Below, piece by piece: positions 57,727-64,000 of a DNA stretch of 64,000 bases. The stretch is from Gordonia asplenii (GTDB taxonomy: Bacteria; Actinomycetota; Actinomycetes; Mycobacteriales; Mycobacteriaceae), in the NCBI RefSeq assembly GCF_012933505.1, contig NZ_JABBNB010000015.1:87050-151049 (forward strand), in the 5' to 3' direction. The translations under genes and the position numbers were made by a program. Every line of letters starts with the position of its first letter. The first letter of the stretch is position 1. Under the pieces are notes generated by a model, which saw only the letters and a program-made list of their open reading frames with translations, ran no database searches and was not told the origin of the DNA.

Positions 57727-59337
57727 CTACCCGACCCCGTCGCCCACGTGCGTGAACTCGCCGCCGACCAGCGTCGCCGCGATCGGCGCCTGCGCCAGTT
57801 CGTCGGGTGCGGCGACCAACGGGTCTACCGAGAACGCCGTGAAGTCGGCGCGGAATCCCGGTGCGATCCGGCCTGCGACGTCCGCATTGCCCTGTGCCAC
57901 AGCCGAATGCGTCGTGTAGCCCTCCAACGCCATCTGCGCGGTCAAGGCCTGCTCGGGACAGATCGGATCCTCCTCGGGATGCCCGGCGCGGCGTCGAAGC
58001 TGCGCGTCGGCCAGGATCGGCCGCGGATCGTAGGGCGCCACCGGCCAATCCGAGCCCAGTGCGACGAGCGCACCCGCCTCGCGCAGGTCCCGCGTCGCGA
58101 ACGCACGCCGCGACCGCTGCGGACCCAGCCGCTGCGACCACGCGTCCGACTGATCTGCCCTCGAGAAGTGCGTGCAATGCGTCGGCTGCATGCTCGCCAC
58201 CACGCCGTGTTCGACGAACCCGCCGACCAACTCGAGCGGGACCGCCTCGATGTGCTCGATCCGGTGTCGCGCAACGACTTTCGATGCTCCGGCCAGCGTC
58301 GACAACGCGTGTCGCACCGCGGCGTCACCGATCGCGTGCGTCACGGTCGGCACACCGTTGGACGCCAGGTGGTGCACGGCCGCTCGATATGCTTGCGGAT
58401 CCGGCCAGTTCGGGGCGAGGCACTCGCCGTGCGAGTCGGCGGCTTCCATCCATGCGGTGCCGCCCTCGATGGTTCCGTCCATGAAGAACTTCACGCCGTC
58501 GACCTGCCACCGCCGACCGCCCTGCTGTTGCAGCGCAACGATTTCCGCGAGACCGTCGGCGTCGACGCCGGGCATGCACCACGGCGCGAACCGTACTCGC
58601 ATCGGCAGCTCGTAGTGATCGTCGAAGCCGGGCATCACCTCGACGCCCCCGTTGTAATCCATTGCGTTGCCCGCGGTCAGGCCGGTGGCCGCCATGTCCG
58701 AGAGCAGTTTCACCAGCCGGCGGCGGCGCGAATCGACCGACTCCGGGGGAAGCGCCGGGTCCATCACCGACAGTGCCTCGAACTCAAGGATATGTCCGGT
58801 CGGTAGACCGTCTGCGTCGCAGACGATTTCAGCGTTTCCGGTGAACTCGCGCGGTCCCGAGATGCCGGCGGCGGCGAGCGCCGCGGGGCTGGCGATCGCG
58901 GAGTGGGCGTCGGACATGATGACCCAGACCGGGACGTCGGAGCCGAGTGCCTCGATCAGCGGCTCGTTGGTCACCGGGCGGCCGCCGTAAGCGTTGACGT
59001 CGAGGCCCCAGGCTTTCACCCAGCCGGCATCGCGCGGTGATTCCCGCAGCGCCGCAATGAGTTCCGGCAGGGATCGCACCGACGTGAGGTCGGTGCCCGC
59101 GGTCATCGAGAGTCCGTGCAACGGGTGGAAGTGTCCGTCGATGAGCCCGGGAGTGAGGGTTGCATCGCCGAGGTCGACGACGCGGGTCGATGCGCCGGTG
59201 AGGTCACGGGCATCGGCGTCGTCGCCGACCGCGACGATCACACCGTCGGACACGGCGACCATCGTCGCGGGCGCGGCGTCGGGCGACATCTGGTGAATCG
59301 TCTTGGCACGCAGGATCAGGTCTGCGAATGTGCTCAT
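57727..59337 (-). CDS. YtcJ/AepA-like amidohydrolase
   Basis: 536 residues of the metal-dependent amidohydrolase superfamily. The metal-binding H-x-H is in GLIDGHFHPLHG (near 62-73), with later His in VTHAIGDAAVRHAL and RHRIEHIEAVPLE, and the Asp in ALGSDWPVAPYDP. YtcJ-like enzymes hydrolyse N-acyl or cyclic amides. GGAGACTTTCG precedes the ATG at 59337. It starts 12 bases after the stop of the amino-acid-permease gene on the same strand, so the pair forms an import-and-hydrolyse operon controlled by the TetR gene beyond. The substrate is unknown. Confidence 0.88.
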   Translation of the reverse strand: MSTFADLILRAKTIHQMSPDAAPATMVAVSDGVIVAVGDDADARDLTGASTRVVDLGDATLTPGLIDGHFHPLHGLSMTAGTDLTSVRSLPELIAALRESPRDAGWVKAWGLDVNAYGGRPVTNEPLIEALGSDVPVWVIMSDAHSAIASPAALAAAGISGPREFTGNAEIVCDADGLPTGHILEFEALSVMDPALPPESVDSRRRRLVKLLSDMAATGLTAGNAMDYNGGVEVMPGFDDHYELPMRVRFAPWCMPGVDADGLAEIVALQQQGGRRWQVDGVKFFMDGTIEGGTAWMEAADSHGECLAPNWPDPQAYRAAVHHLASNGVPTVTHAIGDAAVRHALSTLAGASKVVARHRIEHIEAVPLELVGGFVEHGVVASMQPTHCTHFSRADQSDAWSQRLGPQRSRRAFATRDLREAGALVALGSDWPVAPYDPRPILADAQLRRRAGHPEEDPICPEQALTAQMALEGYTTHSAVAQGNADVAGRIAPGFRADFTAFSVDPLVAAPDELAQAPIAATLVGGEFTHVGDGVG

Positions 59338-59349
59338 CGAAAGTCTCCT

Positions 59350-60795
59350 CTACTCCGCGTCGCGCTGTCCGACGACAGCGTAGATCTCGGGCTTGGTGCG
59401 GCGGATGCGAATGGCGATCAGATATCCGACGACGACGGTGATCGGCATGACCGCGAGGATGGCGATGTTGACCGGGGCGAAAGTCGGCGTCACGCCGGTG
59501 AGCAGCGCGATGTTCTTGGTCATCAGCCCCAGCGCGCCCAAGAGTACGACGGCGGCGACAGCGGGTGCGACGACGACGCGAAATACGCTGTGGCCGCGAC
59601 GGTTTCGCCAGAAGAACGCGATCACGGCAACGGCGACCACCACCTGCATGCCGACGACGCCGAACACGCCGGGTGAGTTGACCCAGATCATCAATTGGGT
59701 CAGCGGGTCGAGACGGAACAGCGCGAACACGATGACGACGGCCGCGGCGAGCAGACTCTGCATGCCGCTGGTCTTGAACGGCGAGAGGTGACGCGGATGC
59801 AGCTCACCGAAGACCCGCGGCAGGATCGATTCGCGCGACAGCGAGTACGCGTAGCGGGTGATCGCATTGTGGAAGGCGAGCAGGCTGGCCAGGATGCTGG
59901 TGATGATCAGGATTTCCATCAACGTGCTGGCCCAGCTGCCGACGTAGGTCTCCATGGCGGCGAAGAACATGCCGGCGGGGTCGGAATTGGCAGCCTGCTG
60001 CGCCTTGTCGGGCCCGAATGCCTCGATGCCGATCCACACCATGAACGCGTAGAACAAGCCGAGGAAGGCCACGGCGATGTAGGTGGCGCGGGGGATGGTG
60101 CGGTCGGGTTTGCGGGCTTCTTCGCGGTACAGCGCGGTGCTTTCGAATCCCATGAACGCGGCGAACGCGAAGGTCAGCATCGCGCCCAGCGATGGTGTCG
60201 CGACATTGCTCGGCGCGAACGACGACGCTTCCAGTCCGGTGGCGCCGCCCTTGATCAGCACCGCACCGGCGAGCAGGACCAGGATCCCGGTTTCCGCGCA
60301 CAGCAGCGCGATCAGGAACTGCGATCCCACGTGAATCGACCGTGAGCCCAGGAACCAAACGATCGCCACGCCGATCAGGGCCCAGACCCACCACGCGACG
60401 TCGAGTCCGGTCAGCTTGCCGACGGTGCCCGCGGTGAACTGGCCGAGCGCGCCGAACATGCCGATTTCCAGGACGTTGTAGGAGACCAGCGCGACGACGG
60501 CGGTGATGATGCCCGCGGTGGAGCCTAGGCCTCGGGCGATGTAGGCGTAGAAGGCGCCTGCGTTGTGGATGTAGCGGGTCATCGCGGTGAAGCCGACCGC
60601 GAAGATCGCGAGCGCGGCACCCGCGATGAGGTAGGCGCTCGGCGCCCCGACGCCGCCGAAGCCGATGACCAGCGGCGCGACGCCGGCCATCACGAACAGC
60701 GGAGCCGCTGCGGCGACCACGAAGAACGCGATGCTCGTGGTGCCGAGGGTCCCCTTGGCCAGGGTCGGTTGGGATGTTTCTTGGTTTGTTGCCAT
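59350..60795 (-). CDS. APC-family amino acid/amine permease
   Basis: 481 residues with about 12 hydrophobic helices. It opens LGTTSIAFFVVAAAAPLFVM and shows typical APC features: AYLIAGAALAIFAVGFTAMT, FYAYIARGLGSTAG (unwound helix region) and FAFAAFMGFESTALYREEAR. APC permeases import amino acids or amines with H+. The ATG at 60795 follows CGGAGCCCCG. It is the first gene of an operon with the amidohydrolase and is divergent from the TetR gene, with two AATCGAAT-type palindromes between them. Confidence 0.9.
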   Translation of the reverse strand: MATNQETSQPTLAKGTLGTTSIAFFVVAAAAPLFVMAGVAPLVIGFGGVGAPSAYLIAGAALAIFAVGFTAMTRYIHNAGAFYAYIARGLGSTAGIITAVVALVSYNVLEIGMFGALGQFTAGTVGKLTGLDVAWWVWALIGVAIVWFLGSRSIHVGSQFLIALLCAETGILVLLAGAVLIKGGATGLEASSFAPSNVATPSLGAMLTFAFAAFMGFESTALYREEARKPDRTIPRATYIAVAFLGLFYAFMVWIGIEAFGPDKAQQAANSDPAGMFFAAMETYVGSWASTLMEILIITSILASLLAFHNAITRYAYSLSRESILPRVFGELHPRHLSPFKTSGMQSLLAAAVVIVFALFRLDPLTQLMIWVNSPGVFGVVGMQVVVAVAVIAFFWRNRRGHSVFRVVVAPAVAAVVLLGALGLMTKNIALLTGVTPTFAPVNIAILAVMPITVVVGYLIAIRIRRTKPEIYAVVGQRDAE

Positions 60796-60848
60796 CGGGG
60801 CTCCGTGAGGGGTTGTGCGACGGTGTGCCGCGACGCGGCATCACCACT

Positions 60849-60867
60849 AATCGAATTTGATTCGATT
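60849..60867. promoter_or_regulatory. TetR operator 1 of the permease/TetR region
   Basis: AATCGAAT-TTG-ATTCGATT, a perfect 8-bp inverted repeat, 54 bp before the permease start at 60795. Confidence 0.8.
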
Positions 60868-60903
60868 ACTGTAAAGCAGAGGTGACCTGCCCCACAAGGG
60901 GTA

Positions 60904-60922
60904 AATCGAATATGATTCGGAT
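60904..60922. promoter_or_regulatory. TetR operator 2 of the permease/TetR region
   Basis: AATCGAAT-ATG-ATTCGGAT, 55 bp (about five helix turns) from operator 1 and 20 bp before the TetR ATG at 60943. Confidence 0.8.
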
Positions 60923-60942
60923 ACAGTGACGAGAGGACCCCG

Positions 60943-61566
60943 ATGGCGCGCCCCAAAGTGCCCCGGCTCGACCGCGAGAAGATCGCCGTCGCAGCTTTGG
61001 AGATGGTCGACCGCGACGGCGGCTTCACCATGCCTACGCTGGCGAAATACCTCGATGTGCAGGTCTCGTCGATCTACCATCACGTACCCGGCGGGCGCGA
61101 CGGGGTGGTCGAATTGCTGCGGTTCAAAGCGACGGACCGGATCGACGGTTCAGCCTTCGACGATCGGCCGTGGGAGGAGGGTTTCGAGGTGTGGGCACGC
61201 TCGTTCCTTGATGCGTTCCGCACGCATCCGGCAGCGATCCGCCTGTTGGCCACCGAACCGGTCCGCGATCCGAAGCACGTGGCGGTCTACAACTCGGTCG
61301 CCGGCGGTCTGCGGCGGGCCGGCGTCGCCGCCGACGAGGTCTACGGACTCATCCTCGTGTGTGAGAATTTCCTGCTCGGGTGCGCGTTCGACCTCACCGC
61401 ACCGGAAACGGTCGCGCCGTCGGCGGTCGACGCGGCGTCGTATCCGGAGTTGCGGGACGCTCTCGACTCCGCCCCACCCGGCGTCGAACGGGCCGAACAG
61501 TCGGTGGAGATGGGGCTGACCATGCTGATCGCCGGGATTCGCGCGCGAATCGAGGCCAATTCCTGA
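60943..61566 (+). CDS. TetR-family regulator of the permease-amidohydrolase operon
   Basis: 207 residues. The helix-turn-helix is at about 11-50 (IAVAALEMVDRDGGFTMPTL, then YLDVQVSSIYHHVPGGRDGV), with a VSSIYHHV recognition helix. The ligand domain (AIRLLATEPVRDPKHVAVYN, LILVCENFLLGCAFDLTAPE) is not closely tied to a known ligand group. The ATG at 60943 follows GAGAGGACCCCG. Two palindromes of the same sequence type lie between it and the permease, so it probably represses both directions. Confidence 0.9.
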   Translation: MARPKVPRLDREKIAVAALEMVDRDGGFTMPTLAKYLDVQVSSIYHHVPGGRDGVVELLRFKATDRIDGSAFDDRPWEEGFEVWARSFLDAFRTHPAAIRLLATEPVRDPKHVAVYNSVAGGLRRAGVAADEVYGLILVCENFLLGCAFDLTAPETVAPSAVDAASYPELRDALDSAPPGVERAEQSVEMGLTMLIAGIRARIEANS

Positions 61567-61697
61567 TGTCCGATGCGCGATGTGGCCACCTCGCGGCGTG
61601 CACTTGTACGTATCGGCGCATTCCCGCGACACCTTAGCAGCTGCGACGCTGACGGTGCGTCCGGCGACTCCCGCCGGCTAGACCGAAGGCGCTAGAC

Positions 61698-62999
61698 ATG
61701 ACTCAACTCCAATCCCCCACGGAGACAACCGAATCTGACGAAGCCCCGGTGGGACGCTGGTCGCTGACGATGGCCTGGTGGTCGTTGTTCAGCGCGATGT
61801 TCTGGCTCTACATCTCGGCGGCGTCGGCCGCGGCCTACGGGCCGCGCGCCACCCTGATCGGCCTGGTGGCGACCGTCGTCACCTACGGGGCGATCAATCG
61901 GGTCCTGGCGACGTATGCGCTGCGGACCGGGCGAACCGTCGAGACGTTGTCGCAGCTGATCTTCGGCCGGATCGGGGCGACATGCGCTTCGCTCCTGCTC
62001 GCGGCGACGGCGCTGTACTACGGCGTCTTCGAGGGATCGGTGATCGCCGCGAGCCTGCAGAACTGGTTCGGCGGCAACATCAAACTCTGGTATCTCGCGT
62101 GTGTGCTCTACGCGGTGCCACTGGCGTTCGGCGGGGTGCGGCACTGGCTCGATCGGCTCAACGGCTTCCTGCTGCCGTTCTACGTCGTCGGGCTGGTGGC
62201 GCTCGTCGTCGCGGCAACCGTCCGACAGGGGTATCCGAGCGGTTGGCTGAGCGCACCCGGCCCGACGTCGACGCTGCCCGGCTGGCTTGGTTCCTACCTG
62301 ATCTTCATGGGTGTCTGGGTGATGATGATGTTCACCATCGACTTCGCATCGCTGGGTAAGGCCGCCGACGCGCGGTTCCATCGTCGGGCGACGTTCGGGC
62401 CGCTGTTCTACGCCTGCACGTTCGGAGTCAACGGTTTGATCGGGATCTACATCGTCACCGCCTTCGGCGTCGGCGGTACCGAGACGGGTGTCGTGCAGGC
62501 CGTCGTCGGGTCGCTCGGCTTCGCAGGCGTTGTGCTGATCGTCATCTCACAGACCAGGATCAACACCGCCAATTACTACCTGGCGTCGACGAATCTGGAG
62601 GCCGTCGCGCGCGGCGTGTTCGGGGTGCGACTGCCGCACATCGTGTGGGTGGTGGTCTGCGGGGTGGCGGCATACTCGCTGATGCTGACCGACGTCCTGG
62701 GCTACCTGTTGCAGGCGCTCGCGTGGCAGGCGGTGCTGATCGTCGCGTGGGTCGCCGTCGTGCTGGTGCACGTGCTGCTGCGCCGCAATCACGATCGCGG
62801 GGAGAACACCCAGGTCACGTCGTTGGCGATGGCGTGGCTGGCGGCATCGGTGGTCGGTATCGGCCTGCACCAGCAGACGTATTGGCCGACCCTGGCGACT
62901 GTTGCACCGCTGGTGACGTTTCTGGTCGGCGCCATCGGGGCCGGGGTGGTCCTACGCCGCGGCGGACCAGGCGTCGACGAGGTGCAACCGGCCGGCTGA
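61698..62999 (+). CDS. NCS1-type nucleobase/cation permease
   Basis: 433 residues, about 12 hydrophobic helices, resembling the purine-cytosine/allantoin NCS1 transporters (WSLTMAWWSLFSAMFWLYIS near the start, then GSYLIFMGVWVMMMFTIDFA). These take up nucleobases, hydantoins or related compounds with Na+ or H+. The N-terminal 20 residues are polar. The ATG at 61698 has a weak GAAGG site (CGAAGGCGCTAGAC). It stands alone, 130 bp after the TetR gene and 130 bp before the CitE-like gene, on the same strand. The substrate is not clear from the sequence. Confidence 0.86.
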   Translation: MTQLQSPTETTESDEAPVGRWSLTMAWWSLFSAMFWLYISAASAAAYGPRATLIGLVATVVTYGAINRVLATYALRTGRTVETLSQLIFGRIGATCASLLLAATALYYGVFEGSVIAASLQNWFGGNIKLWYLACVLYAVPLAFGGVRHWLDRLNGFLLPFYVVGLVALVVAATVRQGYPSGWLSAPGPTSTLPGWLGSYLIFMGVWVMMMFTIDFASLGKAADARFHRRATFGPLFYACTFGVNGLIGIYIVTAFGVGGTETGVVQAVVGSLGFAGVVLIVISQTRINTANYYLASTNLEAVARGVFGVRLPHIVWVVVCGVAAYSLMLTDVLGYLLQALAWQAVLIVAWVAVVLVHVLLRRNHDRGENTQVTSLAMAWLAASVVGIGLHQQTYWPTLATVAPLVTFLVGAIGAGVVLRRGGPGVDEVQPAG

Positions 63000-63132
63000 T
63001 CCCCGGCAACCTGGCCGAAATGGTGCGGCGCGATAATGGCGTTGCACCGTTTCGGCATGTCGGCGGCGCACGAATAGGCATAAGGTTGCATCGCAGGTCC
63101 TCCGGCCGTGCGAGTCGACCATGAAAGGCAAG

Positions 63133-63954
63133 ATGTCGCAGTCCGTTCCGAAGCGCAAAGTCGGCTTCGCCCACGCCCGCAGTTGGCTGCTGGTCTCCGC
63201 GCATAAACCCGAACTGTTCGAGCCGTCGGCGGCATGTCCGGCCGATGCGATCATCCTCGACCTCGAGGACGCCGTAGCGGCCGAGGCGAAGTCGCGAGCC
63301 CGGTCCGGCGTCGCGCAGTGGCTGCGCACCGGTTCGCTGCACGCGTGGGTCCGCGTGAACGACGCGACCACCAAGTTCTGGGCCGACGACCTGGCCGCAC
63401 TGCGCGGATTGCCCGGCGTCGACGGCATCGTGCTGGCTAAAGTCGAAGGTCCGGAGCAGATCGACGAGACCGCCCGACGATTGCGTCCCGGACTGCCCAT
63501 CGTCGCGCTGATCGAATCGGCGGTCGGGATCGAAGCGGCGTCGGAGATCGCTCAACGGCCCGGAACCGCGCGTCTGGCTTTCGGCAGCGGCGACTTCCGC
63601 CGCGACACCGGGATGGCCGACGACGCGACCGCGATGGCCTACCCGCGCAGCCGCCTGACCATCGCGAGCCGGGCCGCGCGCATTCCCGCGCCGATCGACG
63701 GCCCCACCCGCGTCCCCGACGAGGAGACCCTGGTGCGCCAGACCGAAGACGCCGCCGCGGTCGGCATGACCGGCCGACTCTGCCTGCGCATCGAGCAGAC
63801 ACCCGTTGTGAACCGGCGCATGGCGCCGACGCCGGAGGAGATCGCCGACGCCGAGCAGACCATCGTGCGCTGCGAGACGATCCGCGACCCATCCGATGTG
63901 CCACGACTGGCGCAGGCCCGCAAGATCGTCGAGCTGGGCCGGATTTTCGGGTAA
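63133..63954 (+). CDS. CitE-like HpcH/HpaI-family lyase
   Basis: 273 residues from ATG 63133 (GAAAGG upstream); ATG 63121 is an alternative with a poor ribosome-binding site. The HpcH/HpaI/CitE fold is indicated by ARSWLLVSAHKPELFE, the metal ligand region DAIILDLEDAV, and Glu in IVALIESAVGI. CitE-like proteins act on acyl-CoA thioesters such as citramalyl- or malyl-CoA, or, in mycobacteria, take other roles; without the citrate-lyase partners CitD/CitF it is unlikely to be part of citrate lyase. It is the last gene in the window and its stop lies 46 bp before the end. Confidence 0.86.
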   Translation: MSQSVPKRKVGFAHARSWLLVSAHKPELFEPSAACPADAIILDLEDAVAAEAKSRARSGVAQWLRTGSLHAWVRVNDATTKFWADDLAALRGLPGVDGIVLAKVEGPEQIDETARRLRPGLPIVALIESAVGIEAASEIAQRPGTARLAFGSGDFRRDTGMADDATAMAYPRSRLTIASRAARIPAPIDGPTRVPDEETLVRQTEDAAAVGMTGRLCLRIEQTPVVNRRMAPTPEEIADAEQTIVRCETIRDPSDVPRLAQARKIVELGRIFG

Positions 63955-64000
63955 GCCGGGGCGGGAAAATCGTCCGAATAGATCTGGGGCGAGGGCAGAC

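Overview
The window is GC-rich (high G+C third codon positions throughout) and reads as the chromosome of a mycolic-acid actinobacterium of the Gordonia/Rhodococcus/Mycobacterium group. Pointers to this are an M. tuberculosis-like ChoD (49090-50835), a two-domain class III adenylate cyclase of the Rv1264 type, a GabD1-type dehydrogenase, a mycothiol-dependent-isomerase-like protein, DUF4189 and other small secreted proteins, many TetR/AraC regulators and several candidate leaderless genes. The species cannot be fixed from the sequence alone. No rRNA, tRNA, CRISPR array, phage or complete insertion sequence was seen.

Region 1 (1-4.8 kb): the 3' part of a UvrA-like ATPase and an NhaA antiporter fused to a DsbA-like domain. 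Region 2 (4.8-30 kb) is a catabolic island: three AraC-type and one TetR regulator, an NTF2-fold protein, two aldehyde dehydrogenases, an alcohol dehydrogenase, three acyl-CoA ligases (one frameshifted), an acyl-CoA dehydrogenase, two alpha/beta hydrolases, a self-sufficient P450 in which a class-I-like haem domain is joined to a CYP102-type reductase, and a PHA-synthase-like protein with a small partner. Seven copies of a 20-bp palindrome close to YTGACCGTACGTRCGGTCAR lie in front of the TetR gene and of six of the transcription units. I infer a single TetR regulon for oxidising an unknown, probably hydrophobic and possibly branched, compound: P450 hydroxylation, alcohol to aldehyde to acid, CoA activation, dehydrogenation.

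Region 3 (30-43 kb): a ketoacyl synthase, a PAS/degenerate-GGDEF/EAL protein, a Fic protein bracketed by 65-bp direct repeats carrying ACATGTAAA boxes, an adenylate cyclase, two TetR/divergent-gene pairs, a DJ-1-like protein, a Sel1-repeat protein and GabD1. Region 4 (42.9-48.7 kb): thioesterase, a 1202-residue beta-helix plus triple CbbX-type AAA+ protein, a secreted protein, and a TetR gene. Region 5 (48.8-64 kb): a P450 N-terminal remnant, ChoD, secreted and membrane proteins, a YhdH-type reductase, an MFS exporter with TetR, a permease-amidohydrolase operon with TetR and two operators, an NCS1 permease and a CitE-like lyase.

Intergenic DNA is crowded with dispersed non-coding repeats: a GGTTGAGC...GTCGAAACC element with two different arms, found in both orientations; a CTCCCCGAGTGC family; a 125-bp pair; a 311-bp tandem duplication; and a 185-bp element with inverted ends.
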